A DNA stretch of 64,000 nucleotides. Source: Channa striata. Lineage: Eukaryota; Chordata; Actinopteri; Anabantiformes; Channidae. The stretch is taken from NCBI GenBank assembly GCA_033026295.1, contig CM065170.1, forward strand, positions 8,007,540-8,071,539, read 5' to 3'. This document shows positions 12,901 to 23,480 of the stretch, in pieces. Within the stretch, counting starts at the first letter, position 1, and the number at the start of each line of letters is the position of its first letter. The notes under the pieces are model-generated. The model had not been told where the DNA came from and made no database searches. It saw nothing but the letters and a program-made list of their open reading frames with translations. The position numbers were made by a program, and so were the translations under genes.

Positions 12901-15900
12901 TGACTTGCTTTGGTCTCGGAAGAAGGTCCGACCCTGAGGCCACAGTGCAGGATTCCTACACATTTACATTTCCTTTGTTCTTGCTCAAGTTTATGTTTTC
13001 TCTGCTGTTTAATCTGCACCAGGGACACGCTGTTCTTTGCTTTGTGCTGACATGTCTGTCTTTGTGCTCTCTCCTTTGTAGGTTTAGCCCTTATGAGTGG
13101 TACAACCCGCATCCATGCAACCCTGACTCTGATGTAGTGGAAAACAATTTTACGCTGCTCAATAGTTTCTGGTTTGGAGTTGGGGCTCTCATGCAGCAAG
13201 GTAGTTGCCTCAGCCTGTGGCTGCTGGTGCTCTGTGGAGCTGGAGCTCTCTATATCCCACTGTGTCTGAGGGTTGGGTTGTTTTATGCAAGCCAGCGGCA
13301 ACAGAGAGAGGCCTCTGGGCATCCAAACAGAGCTTAGTGTAAATGTGCATGTAATGGTTTTTAATTTTTTCTGTAATCAACTTACAGCTCATAGGACCAC
13401 AGAATAAGCCACGACATCCCGTGAATGTATCTGGCAACCCTCATGCCACTTTATCAGAAATAAAGAGCCTTTTAGGAAGGCTTTAGAATTGTAGGGAGTA
13501 TTGTGTAATTGTATTATATGAATGCACAAACGTTTTTATCAGCTGCAGATCAAACGGCATGAATTTTGAAATTTATGAAAAATATACAGTACATAAAAAA
13601 TGCATTTTATCAGAGTGACGGTGACAGTACAGTACCCAGTGTGCTCTCCTTTTGTCCTTGGCTGATCAGCACCTAGAGATCAGTGGGGTGTGGAGTCAGG
13701 ATGTGAGGTTACCTTGGGTACATGACTCTCTGGCCCAAACAGCCCGTCAGTTTCCGACGCTGCGCTGACTGACTGATATTGAATGTGTTTGATTTAATTG
13801 ATTTATGCAGGTACCTTTTGAAATAGCACTTTTCAACGTCTCCTGAATTATTTAAGGCAGTCACTTCTGACTCAGACAAGATAATTGCACTTGTTTGAAA
13901 TCCAACAATCATCTTGTTTTTAGAGCCCTCTCAAGTGATTTCGTCTTGGCGTGAGTGCTGCATCTGCCTCAGCTGGAAACTTGAAGAGAGTTCTTGAAAC
14001 AAGTTTTTTTTAAGGAACTCATCTTATCTCGTTTTTGTACATGGTAGAAATAAAGTTTGCAGTTAAATACAAAATTAAAACCCCAATACGGGCTTGCTGA
14101 GACGCAAACATTTTGAAGTGTGACATTCACTCGTGCCACCTCCCTCACACCAGGCTCAGAGCTCATGCCCAAGGCGCTGTCAACTCGAATAGTGGGAGGC
14201 ATCTGGTGGTTCTTCACCCTCATCATCATTTCCTCGTACACGGCCAACCTGGCTGCCTTCCTCACTGTGGAGAGGATGGAGTCGCCCATAGACTCAGCTG
14301 ACGACCTGGCCAAGCAAACAAAAATCCTGTACGGGGTGGTGGAGGATGGTGCAACCATGACCTTCTTCAAGGTAGCTGTGTCTGGCAGAGTGACTCTTAA
14401 GGGGGGGGGGTTGAGAAATCTTAGTCCTGGTTCCTGGTGGTAACAGGAAGTGTGGTTTAATATTGATTTGTTGTGTGCAGCCAAACAAAATCATGTTAAT
14501 AAGAAGCTCAGTCCACAGCCTGGTCTCCTGTTGCCCACAGTGCCAGTAGTTTTTCACACAACAGTGACCTAATGTAAAACCCGAATGTAAAAGGCGTTTG
14601 TAGCGGCTGCTTTTAAACTGAATTGCTGTCAAACAAATGCTGGCAATGACCGCATTTTCATTTTTACAGCTGCTTTTTGACAAATAAATTGCTTGCGAGT
14701 TACGAAATCGTAATCACATTTGTTGTGACTACAGTTAAAAGCCCCACTTTGGGTTGCACGAGTCAAACACTTTAGAGAAGCAAAAATAGAAAATTGTATT
14801 AGTAGCAGAAATGCTTTGCATTAGCGACATCTTAGTGGGGCTTTTATAGTTTTATGACTTTTAGAAATCAAAAACACTAACAAAGGATGATGGAATGGCA
14901 GGAATGTGATCCTGCCATTCCATCATGCCACAAGTGGGCAATTTGAATAAGGCTCTGTATTATTTGACTGTACGCCAAACATTAATAACTACTGTTACAT
15001 ATTGAATGTCTGTTGATGGTTTAATTTCATGATAACTGTAGAATTTTAACTTTAAATTCCTCTGCGTTTTATCTAAACATCTCTCTATATCCAGTGGTGC
15101 TTGAAAAATGTCAGAATCAATTAAAAGATTCCTCAATTTCTGCATAAACGTGATGTACACCATGATCGGATTTTCACAAAAGTCCTATGACTAGACATGA
15201 AGAGTCTGCTTTAAATAAAACTAAAGAATTTCATCCATTTGTTTTTTGTGAAAAGGGATGTCATCTTAATCTGCACATTTGTTTGAAGGAATTTTAGTCC
15301 AAACAGCTTCGACTCGGTGATGCACGGCTGCATCTTTGCATCAACTGCTGCTTCAGGTCCTTCCATCACATTTACAGTTTCCGTGTTACGTGTATAGAGC
15401 CTCAGTTCATAGGTTGACACATTCACATTTTGCTCGAGACGTTGCTTGTACAATTCGTGACTCCCATCAGTGATGGCTCTCCGGATCAAGAGGCAACAAA
15501 GCTCAAATCATGAAACCGATGCTACCACCAGATCTGCCAGGGCTCTTTTTCTGGAATGGAGAGTTTTGTTCTCACTAAATATAACTCCTCTCATTCAAGC
15601 CAAGAGGTTCAACTTTGACCTTATCCACCCACTAAACATTCTTCCACTAGCCTTCTGCCTGATCCACATGGCCTTGAGCTGTAGATGGGTTCTTTTTGCA
15701 GCATTTTTACTTGGAACTCTGGCATTTAAAACACTGTTGTTCCATGTTCTCATGTACTGATGAATATTAATATTAGCCACTGAAAGAGACGCCTGTCACC
15801 TGGTGACCTCCTGGGCTATTGCACACGTCACTCTTGCTATGATCTTTGTAGGTTGACCATTTCTGAGGAGGGTCACAGTGGAGTTAAATATTGCCAATTT

Positions 15901-18900
15901 GCACATGATTTGCAGTAGTAACCGTTTCCAGCTCTGTGTGTTTCAGTAGTTTAATTGGTTGTCCTTAATCTAGTCTTAGAACTTGTGTGAAATGTCAGAT
16001 TTATGCTTAAAAAGCAAATTTCACAAACCTTCACGCGCCACTGTAGAAGTTGTTGTCTTTGTTTCTTAATAAATATGATAATTGCATTTTGCAAAATATC
16101 TAGTGACACAAAACAGAACTTAATGTCCACCGCATGTAATTCTTTCACTGATCCAACTGCATTCTTCTCTTGCAGAAGACAAAAATATCCACCTATGACA
16201 AGATGTGGGAGTTTATGAACAGCAGGAGGCAATCAGTGATGGTAAAGAATGTGGAAGAGGGCATCCAGCGTGTGCTAACATCTGACTACGCCTTCCTCAT
16301 GGAGTCCACCACCATCGAGTTTGTCACCCAGCGTAACTGTAATCTGACTCAGATCGGAGGCCTCATAGACTCCAAAGCCTACGGAGTGGGAACACCTATG
16401 GGTAAATGACCTCGAATCTCCGCCCGCCTTTGTGTTCCCTGCTGTGTCATAAAATGTTATAGCTCGAGGCCAGGGAGAGATTCTGCAGATACTGTGCGAC
16501 AGATGAAGATAGTGTATTAATGTGAATGACGGATAAGCTTCGAGAATGGAAAGGTTGATCTTTATTGATGGGGTCGTGGGTGTAATAGTTCCACAGAGTG
16601 AAGTGTAGAAGGTTGGGCCTAATGGAAACGGATTGGCTAAAGAGGTTACATTTATGTATAAGGTTCAAATGTGCCTGGGGCTCGAGAAACAGGTAGCGTT
16701 TGTGCACTGCCGCAGCAAGTGTGGACTCGTTCTAGCTCTAACGATTTCCTCATGATGTTATTTACAGAGAATATTCACATATACTTTTAATGGTGTATTT
16801 TAGTCTAGTTTGAGTCGCATAAGGTATGATTGTGAGTGCAATACAGTGGGAGAAAAACACAGAAAGCAAACCAAAAGTCAATTTAATGCAATTCCAAGTG
16901 ACTTACTCGACACCATCTGAATTGGATAAACATTAGAGTGCAACAACAAAGCACTTAAGAGGGTATAAAATGAACACGGAGAAGTGTTTTCAACTGCATA
17001 TTGGACCCAGCACCTGTCAAACATTTGTGTTCTGACATTTTAAGGTGCAGTTAATGTGTGATAACGCAGAGTAGCTAAAACTATCATAAGCACGGTTTTG
17101 TTATTACAGCATTTAGGCAAAAGATAATATGTTTATCCGTCCGCATGCATTACACCGGTTCTGTTGCACATAAAGCAGTTTGCGCCATTAATAAATATGC
17201 ATCTAACGATGCTGGAGACCCTGGCTGATGATGGGTTCGTTGATGGGTCCAAACATCACAGTGTTCGTGACAAGGCCAGGGACGACACCGCAACAAGATG
17301 TAATGGCCGCATCTATCATCGGTTACGTGAAGGCCATCAGAATACGGAGGATTAATTTGGGCCATCCACATCTGGACCCGGATGTTGCTGATGAGTATGA
17401 GGCAGTTATGGCTCTGCAGGGATGCCGTGATTGCTTCATTTGTAGCAAACGTGGGTTGGGTCGGAATTATGGTCCCACTGTGGCTGCACAAACGCAGAAA
17501 TATTTAACACGGATACCCTTGCAGTGGACAAACACACCTAGAATATGGATCAGTTCTCCTTTCCGTCCGCGTACAGACGTAGTGCGTTAAATATATTACT
17601 GCAAAATACAGCGCAAATCATAATAATTCAGCAATAAGTGGTGTAATATTTAAATGCATGGATAATGATTAAAAATGTCTGCTTTCAAAGTTATTACTGC
17701 CGCTAACTGATGTTCACTGCCCAGTCTTTCAGGAATGAAGCTGATTACAGCCTGTAAAATGTTCACACTGTGATTGAAGAGGTCTGAGGATAGCTAATTA
17801 CTTTATTAGTTCAAAGTAAGTTCTGCTTTCATGCTATCAGAGCAGGGATTTTTTGAACATTGTCCTTGTGTCCTTGTCACAGCCCCTACGAAGACCTCAG
17901 CCGTCACTTCAACCTTTAGCCTAAAACTTTTGCCCGCTTAGTGTCTCGTTCCCTGTGGGGCTGTTACAGCATTGAACTAGAGCGAGCTATAAAACAAGTC
18001 CTAACCTTTTTAGCGCTTATCGTTTTTCACACATCCTGTTCCCAAAATGCCAAGCATCATCTACAGCTATTGACTTAAACTGTGATCACATTAATACTTG
18101 AGGCCAGATAGTTTGAGAGTGATGGATATCCGCTAGTGTTGAACATCTGTCAGTCGGTTGTGTATGCACGGCGTGTCGAGCACAGCGCTCTTCCATTCGC
18201 CGGGTCCCCGTCTCCATATCCTCCTCTCTAAGGACCTATCCTATTAGCATTTATCCAAGGCCTGCTTTGTTAGGCCATCATTAATCATTTGAAATATGAG
18301 GGGAGCCAGAATCAGGGGACTTGCATACTTGATAGATCTGCCATCTTCAAATGAAGCAAGCATATGCTTTTCACATGCACATGCATATATATATATATTT
18401 ATACACGCCTACACGACATATGTGACTGTATATTATTTACTGTACATGCACAGAATGTATGGTCACACGTCTGTGTATGTCATATTTATTTGGTACACTC
18501 AGCTAACATTGATACCATCATCTAATACCACACTCCTGCCATAAATCATCCTTCAGTAATGTTCAGTTTTTGCCCGGATTGTTTGAGGAATAGGTTCACT
18601 CAGCTGTGTGATAATTGTGGAGGCTGTCCTGCCGTTGAACTCTACTGCATTATACAGAGAGCTGGTTCTGGTTTTTAGCCTAATATCACTGATATAAATA
18701 GGCTGGACAAAATGGAGTTAACACCATACATTCTCGCACAAGAGCCATTATATAGCCGGGCGTTCATTTTAGTGCGCACATCATAAGCACAGCATAGGTA
18801 CACTTACAAAAATAAATATATAAGTATTTATCTACAAAGAAGCAAATACTGATATGCTGTTCAAAAATCAGCAACACCCTGTGTAATTTTCAGCTTTTGT

Positions 18901-21900
18901 ATTAATGTCGTCTTTGTCAATCTAAATACGCAGAGGCTTGGAGATGAAAGGATGATGGATGGCAGTAAATAAATGATAGATGAGACAGAGAGGGAATCAG
19001 CTAAAGGGGCTGACGGGGAAAACTGCTTGAATGCTGCAGGCGTAGAGAAGCTGCCTGCTACCTGCAGCTACATCCAGTTAATTTCCCCAGGAATTTTAGC
19101 ACAAACTGTTTCCACGGATGTGAAATGATTTCTATTATGTCTGCATTGCAACGATTTCACATTTTAATACTGTTTCATCTATTTTAAGTCACTAGGAATA
19201 ACCACATGAGCCCAAACGCTTTAAACACAAATGGAAATGTAAAACCAGGCTTCGTTATGTGTGATTTTAATAATCACACAAATACACTAACAGGCTTTTA
19301 AAGCAGTTTATAAATGAAACATGAACACTCGCAGACAGCGTTAATCTTTCCTGGCCTGGCTGGGGAAAAGCGTGCGCGTGGCTCCGTGATCGGCCTCGTG
19401 TTGTGTCTAACGTGCTGTGGATGGGAGAAGAACACGACCCAACTCGGGGTGCTCTGCAACGATTGCTCCCGCTTTGATCAAGCCACCACCCGCCGAGCCG
19501 TAGCGCCGCGCCGCTAATTCCGGTGTCTTCTCACTGTCTGTGCGTTTGGGTTGTCGTACTCGCCGTGACACAAACATGGGGAAAACACACAGATAGAGGA
19601 GCCCAATCCCCAGCATGCACGCACAGACTCGCTGTTTGCGTCGATGTAACGGACACCCCGCTCGCTTCTCCGCTTTTCCTGTTTTACCCGCCATTTATGG
19701 AACCTGAAAGTGTGTGCAAACAGCCACTAATTCATCCGGAGGAACAGCAGCTCTGCTACACAAAGCCAAGTTGTTGCTGCCAACTCCCTTTGCATTACAA
19801 TTCTCACTCGCTGCAGAGAGGAGTACGAATTTTGGAATCACTCCGTGAATATAGGGATTAGTGGAATTTGAAGGAGGACTTACAAAAGCCTCCCTTTAAG
19901 CAGCAACAATAACATAAGTTATATGATCATACGCAAACCTACCACTGCTTGACTTTATGTGTGTACGCTATATATATATATACGCTGTATACCTGTCCGC
20001 TCATCGACGAATACGCCAAGTAATCACCTTCCCTGTGTGCTGAGCGTGTCTTATTGTCCATGTACAGCTGTCTCACGTTGTGTTTTCGGCCCTGCAGGAT
20101 CTCCATACAGAGACAAGATCACCATAGCCATTCTGCAGCTGCAGGAGGAAGGGAAGCTGCACATGATGAAGGAGAAGTGGTGGAGAGGGAACGGCTGCCC
20201 TGAGGAGGAGAGCAAAGAGGCCAGCGCTCTGGGGGTGCAGAACATCGGTGGGATCTTCATCGTGCTGGCTGCGGGACTGGTGCTGTCGGTGTTTGTGGCT
20301 GTGGGGGAGGTTCTTTACAAGTCCAAACAGAACGCACAGCTGGAGAAGGTATCGCACACTTTTATCTCATCATTTTGTGAGGCCGGATTTCATTCCTCAT
20401 TCCTATTCATGTCTCATTTGGTTATTTGAGGAGGTAGATGAACCTGTAAATGGAAGCCTGCAAACCAAACTCTAAAATCACGTATCTGGCAAACAGTATG
20501 TTTTTAATTTTTGCATGTTTGTCCTTTGTGCAGAAAAGGAGGGATTTTGAGGTTCGAGTGTGTCCACACTGTGTGTACAATAAAATAGACACTTGAGCTA
20601 AAACTTATGTGAAGTTTCAGCACATCTAGATCAAATCAAGTGGGTATTTTATGAAGTCGATCCCTTTAGTGCCAAACCTTGTTTGTGGTGCGACGCGAAT
20701 CCTTACTGAACGTCAGCAGAGCGATTGAATGGCCGAATTTTGTACTAAAAAGACTCTGTTTGTCCCGGTTGATTTCTTTTAAATCTAAACTGTAAAAACA
20801 TTATGACATGATGTCCTGCATGTCTTAATGCATTTTTGTGTGGACAGAGGACTGTGGATTTTGTCCATTATCTCCTAATTTCATCAGGATGGAATCTCTT
20901 TACGGACAAAATTGACCGATGAAACAATTATAGAGATTCTTTCAATGTACACACGAGCAGGCGAGTATCGTGTTGGTGAATCTTTTAATCATGTGATTTG
21001 TCTGAAAACGAAAGCCGCGTGTGTGCAGCGTTTCTTTCTTCTCCCCCCCCGGTTATGTTTCTTTCTAGCAAGAGACCGAATATTTCTGACTGCTCTATGT
21101 GTGCTCTATTTTAGTACCGAGTGCAAATGATTCATCACACAGTGTGAAGTATGTATTTTAGTGCACTTTAACTTGCGCAACGATGTTTCCAGATGATTGT
21201 GAAAGTCCTTCTGATAGCGTCTTTTAATTATTTACATCTACAGAATTAGCACAGCGCAGCAGCGTGTAACTTTATTGCAATAGTAATTAGGTTCTAGCTT
21301 TTTCTTTTTCTTTTTCTTTTTTTTTTACTGGCTGCATATGTTTCAGAGCACATCTTAGATATCATTAATCAAGAGCTGCAAGACTGGGTCAGAATATTGA
21401 GATAATTTGCAAATGCCACAGTCTCTAGGCTGCCAAGGTGCTAGTAATTTACAGGCTGACAACAAGCCTCTCCTTCTCTATTTTCTCTCCCTGCCAACCT
21501 CCCCCAACCTAACATCATCAGCTTTTTTTACCCTCCCGTTTGCCATCTTTTCCCCATCACTCTAATCCATATCCTTCCTCATTGTTTTTCACCACTGCTT
21601 TTCCTTTTGCCATTCCCACCCCTCGTGCTCGTGTAATCACTCATCTTTCTGAGTATACAAACATCTCATTCATATGCCAGACGAATATATGTAAAAACTG
21701 AGGGGGAAAAAAAAAAAAACAACAAAAATACCTGGTGCATAAGCCACCCACAGATCATCTAACACACCTACACACATACACAAACAGGGAAATAATATCT
21801 TTATGCTCTGCCTCCTCTTTTATACCTCCTCTCCTCCTACATCCTCTAAGAATTTGAATTAGATTTTGCATAATCAGAAAATGCATGTTTGGGAATGTGT

Positions 21901-23438
21901 CTTGGCAATGTTAGTGCACAAGCATATTGACATTTTATAGGATTTCACACTACATCCATAATGCAGGAACAACAGAAGCCGATATTACAGAAGTTGCATA
22001 ACATGTGTCACTCTGTGAGGGGGTGATTGATGTTTTAAAAAAGGTACCAATATTTTGGGATTTAATCTGCTGAAGTGGAGATTTTGTCCCTTTTTCAATA
22101 TCTTTACATTTTCCACTTGCAAGCCAGAAAATTACAAGTGTGAATATTTCTCTTAGGATTGAGTTCTTGGCAGGGTGCGAAAAGCTCTGGAACGGCATTC
22201 AGGCCTCTTTGAGACAGAAAATCTGTAGGGAAAAATCTGGGACACATGAGTCCTTTAAATGATGCTTTTCCAAAAATATTGCTTTAAATTGTTAAGATTA
22301 ACAGATTTGCACTTGATTTGATGCTCAAACATCGCAGGTCATCGCCGCTTGCTCCTTTGCGGCTGTTTCTCACCTTATTTTCAGCTTGTTATCGACACGT
22401 GTCAAGATCATTATCCATGTCGTGTAACATTTAACGGTAGGGTCACGTTTAATGGGCACTTTACTGACTTTACTCCTCGTGAGGATTACTCCACAGGCCG
22501 TAAAAGCTATTGTACTGCTATTGTCTGTTGTGGCTCTAGGGAGGCTCTCTGAAGTCTTACGAAATCACCTTCGATTGGCTTTTAGACATGAATTATTTTA
22601 ATAGAGAACCTGTGTTGCAAACTGGGCGTTTGCGGCGTTTGAAAGTCCAGGCACAGAGCTGAGTTCTCGGGATCAAAATCGATGTATTTTTAGTAATCAA
22701 AAAAGGCAGCAGCCGCATATTTATGCAACATAAAACCAACACAGAACCAACGTATAGAAAAAGATGAAAAAGGAAAATGAGAAACATCAAAGCTTGTCAC
22801 TGTTATCAAACAGTGTGTGAAAAGTAATACGATCTACCCTGTAAATCATTAATGCCAATTTAATGTGAAGCTCCACTGATTCTTGAAGCCTCACTGACAC
22901 CACCAGTATGTGGAGGACTTGAGCGTGTCCAATGTTGGTGCCCCCTGGTGGTGCACACTGAGCCACCGTCTACACATTCAGATGACATGAATGGCCCGAG
23001 GGCGCCTCTGTCATCAGAATATTTTGTGAAATATTAACAATAATAAAAAAGGTTCCCACTTACCGGACTCCTAATGTTTCCAATATGCAGCCATTACATT
23101 TTTATTATGTTTTATAGTCCTCTGTGTAACCTGCTATAACTGCACTGTTCAATATGTCTTTTATTGACTGAAATGACAATATTAGCCTAATTCAGTGTCG
23201 TAGAGTTGGATATGAGTGGCGGTCAGCGTGGTGCCAGCGATAAATGTTCTTTCTTTCCGGTTTCCTTCCGCAGCGCTCATTCTGCAGCGCCATGATGGAT
23301 GAGCTGCGTGTGTCTCTGAAGTGCCAACGCCGCCTCAAACAGAAGCCCCAGCCGCCAGCTATCGTTAAAACCGAAGAGGTCATTAACATGCACACGTTTA
23401 ACGACAGGAGGCTCCCAGGAAAAGAAACCATGGCGTGA
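6852..23438 (+). CDS. grik2: grik2 (kainate receptor subunit GluK2), 3' ten coding exons; 5' part lies left of the window
   Basis: Glutamate-gated cation channel subunit of neuronal, pre- and postsynaptic kainate receptors. Joining exons 6852-6995, 7819-7926, 8048-8161, 8276-8482, 9303-9526, 13082-13200, 14154-14371, 16176-16401, 20098-20348 and 23274-23438 gives 591 residues with all phases compatible, matching mammalian GluK2 residues 318-908. Domains in order: end of the amino-terminal domain, S1 ligand-binding half, M1, re-entrant pore loop (ALMQQG), M3 (SYTANLAAF), S2, M4 and the cytoplasmic tail ending ETMA (PDZ ligand). Agonist contacts Y488, P516, A518, R523, A689, T690 and E738 are present. 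The tail motifs (PKC sites S846 and S868, SUMO site K886 in VKTE) identify grik2 rather than grik1 or grik3. The numbering falls exactly on I567, residue 571 and Q621, the mammalian editing sites. About 317 N-terminal residues and the promoter are outside the window. Confidence 0.97.
6996..7818 (+). other. grik2: grik2 intron
   Basis: 823 nt, AT-rich, ending in a T-rich tract and gtctgtag acceptor. Nothing else recognised. Confidence 0.85.
7819..7926 (+). CDS. grik2: grik2 exon, amino-terminal domain (residues 366-401)
   Basis: 108 nt, phase 0 to 0, beginning AHWDGLTGRV and containing FNKTNGLRTDFDLDVISLK, then ending LEK at a gtgtgt donor. The NKT sequon is a conserved N-glycosylation site of kainate receptors. 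Confidence 0.96.
8048..8161 (+). CDS. grik2: grik2 exon, end of amino-terminal domain and linker (residues 402-439)
   Basis: 114 nt, phase 0 to 0. Encodes IGTWDPPSGLNMTES at the start and ends SLRVSTIL. Three N-glycosylation sequons (NMT at 412, NIT at 423, NKS at 430) fall at mammalian positions. Acceptor ctcaacag, donor gtaaac. It is followed by an unusually short in-frame intron (8162-8275). Confidence 0.96.
8162..8275 (+). other. grik2: short grik2 intron without stop codons, length a multiple of three
   Basis: 114 nt, gtaaac to tttgcacag. Read in the frame of the flanking exons it is open for 38 codons, so retention would insert 38 residues between the amino-terminal domain linker and the first strand of the S1 ligand-binding domain without shifting frame. 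The inserted sequence resembles no GluK2 segment I know, so it is treated as an intron. Confidence 0.85.
8276..8482 (+). CDS. grik2: grik2 exon, S1 ligand-binding half (residues 440-508)
   Basis: 207 nt, phase 0 to 0, beginning EEPYVMFKKSDKPLYGNDRF and ending RELMDH at a gtgagt donor. Contains Y488 in EDGKYG, which packs against the agonist. Conserved landmarks GYCIDLLREL and GQWNGMV are intact. Confidence 0.97.
8483..9302 (+). other. grik2: grik2 intron
   Basis: 820 nt with an atgttgctgcag acceptor. The first 183 nt can be read through from the upstream exon (stop at 8663-8665), which is incidental. No feature recognised. Confidence 0.85.
9303..9526 (+). CDS. grik2: grik2 exon, S1 end and M1 (residues 509-583), with the I/V and Y/C editing positions
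   Basis: 224 nt, starting KADLAVAPLAITYVREK, with glutamate-binding P516, A518 and R523, and ending in M1 (WMYILLACLGVSCVLFVIA plus a split Arg). In mammals two adenosines in M1 are edited by ADARs, changing I567 to V and Y571 to C. Here codon 567 is ATT (9477-9479), an unedited Ile codon, but codon 571 is TGC (9489-9491), already Cys. Phase 0 to 2, donor gtaaca. Confidence 0.97.
9527..13081 (+). other. grik2: grik2 intron, largest of the middle block
   Basis: 3555 nt between M1 and pore-loop exons, ending tcctttgtag. It contains a 12-nt direct repeat (gtacaagtacaa) at 10169 and 10191, a short CA run near 10851-10866, GT/CA-rich DNA at 11658-11695 and an AG run with flanking G-tracts at 12545-12625. 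No exon recognised. Confidence 0.8.
13082..13200 (+). CDS. grik2: grik2 exon, pore loop with Q/R editing codon (residues 583-623)
   Basis: 119 nt, the conserved size for this kainate-receptor exon, phase 2 to 1. Encodes FSPYEWYNPHPCNPDS and then FWFGVGALMQQ plus a split Gly. The Q/R site (Q621) is CAG at 13194-13196, i.e. genomically Gln and editable to Arg, which in mammals lowers Ca2+ permeability and conductance. The donor gtagtt is suboptimal. Only 953 nt of intron follow, so any intronic editing complementary sequence must be nearby or across the next exon. Confidence 0.97.
13201..14153 (+). other. grik2: grik2 intron downstream of the Q/R site
   Basis: 953 nt. In mammals the Q/R editing complementary sequence lies in the intron after this exon. 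By eye I could not find a convincing long complement to the exon around 13175-13200. The intron starts with sequence weakly similar to the exon itself (tggagctggagctctc against tggagttggggctctc), which is a direct and not an inverted match. Acceptor cctcacaccag. Confidence 0.8.
14154..14371 (+). CDS. grik2: grik2 exon, M3 gate and start of S2 (residues 623-695)
   Basis: 218 nt, phase 1 to 0. Contains the M3 gating motif SYTANLAAF and the S2 start VERMESPIDSADDLAKQ, with agonist contacts A689 and T690 in EDGATMTFFK. Position 681 is Leu (CTG) where mammalian GluK2 has Glu (KIEYG), and 684 is Val for Ala. The donor gtagct is followed 28 nt later by a run of about 10 G, which may act as an intronic splicing enhancer. 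Confidence 0.97.
14372..16175 (+). other. grik2: grik2 intron
   Basis: 1804 nt. Holds a G-run near 14401-14410 and a perfect 17-bp inverted repeat at 14887-14926 (listed separately). Ends with attcttctcttgcag. No other feature recognised. Confidence 0.8.
14887..14926. repeat. perfect 17-bp inverted repeat with a 6-nt loop
   Basis: Left arm 14887-14903 (atgatggaatggcagga) and right arm 14910-14926 are exact reverse complements around loop atgtga. It lies inside a grik2 intron and so would form a stable hairpin in the pre-mRNA. The stem is shorter than a typical pre-miRNA and the flanks do not extend it after a G-G mismatch. Confidence 0.9.
16176..16401 (+). CDS. grik2: grik2 exon, S2 ligand-binding half (residues 696-771)
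   Basis: 226 nt, phase 0 to 1, starting KTKISTYDKMWEF and ending GVGTPM plus a split Gly. E738, which binds the agonist amino group, is present in the SDYAFLMESTTIEF block. Acceptor ttctcttgcag, donor gtaaat. Confidence 0.97.
16402..20097 (+). other. grik2: grik2 intron
   Basis: 3696 nt. Two stretches stand out: 17150-17590, where both strands are open for over 100 codons, and a CpG-rich patch at about 19365-19520. Neither matches a family I recognise. The intron ends tcggccctgcag. Confidence 0.8.
20098..20348 (+). CDS. grik2: grik2 exon, S2 end, M4 and proximal tail (residues 771-854)
   Basis: 251 nt, phase 1 to 0. Encodes SPYRDKITIAILQLQEEGKL, then the GCPEEESKEA extracellular segment with the conserved disulphide Cys, M4 (GGIFIVLAAGLVLSVFVAVG) and the membrane-proximal tail YKSKQNAQLEK, which includes PKC site S846. 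Donor gtatcg. Confidence 0.97.
20349..23273 (+). other. grik2: grik2 last intron, with a CTCF-type motif
   Basis: 2925 nt. In mammals an alternative GluK2 C-terminus arises here; I did not find an exon encoding it. A perfect match to the CTCF core lies at 22938-22951. Poly-A/T runs occur at 21301-21327 and 21708-21719. Acceptor ttccttccgcag. Confidence 0.75.
22938..22951 (-). promoter_or_regulatory. CTCF-type binding motif in the last grik2 intron
   Basis: The minus strand reads ccaccagggggcac, matching the vertebrate CTCF core consensus CCASYAGRKGGCRS at all 14 positions. Binding is not shown by sequence alone. Confidence 0.55.
23274..23438 (+). CDS. grik2: grik2 terminal coding exon, cytoplasmic tail (residues 855-908)
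   Basis: 54 codons plus TGA (23436-23438), phase 0 start. Encodes RSFCSAMMDELRVSLKCQRR at the start and ends in GKETMA. Known tail elements are intact: Cys858 and Cys871 (palmitoylation), S868 (PKC), K886 in VKTE (SUMOylation) and ETMA (PSD-95 PDZ ligand). This long-tail exon corresponds to the GluK2a isoform. Confidence 0.97.
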   Translation, partial: RSFCSAMMDELRVSLKCQRRLKQKPQPPAIVKTEEVINMHTFNDRRLPGKETMA

Positions 23439-23480
23439 ACACGGAGCCTGAGCCTGTACCGGCCCTCGGCAAACAAACAC

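Noticed and set aside
13201..13337. Extension of the grik2 pore-loop exon through its donor (45 codons then stop)
   Set aside because: The next exon (14154) restores the conserved GSELMPKALS in phase, so 13201 onward is intron.
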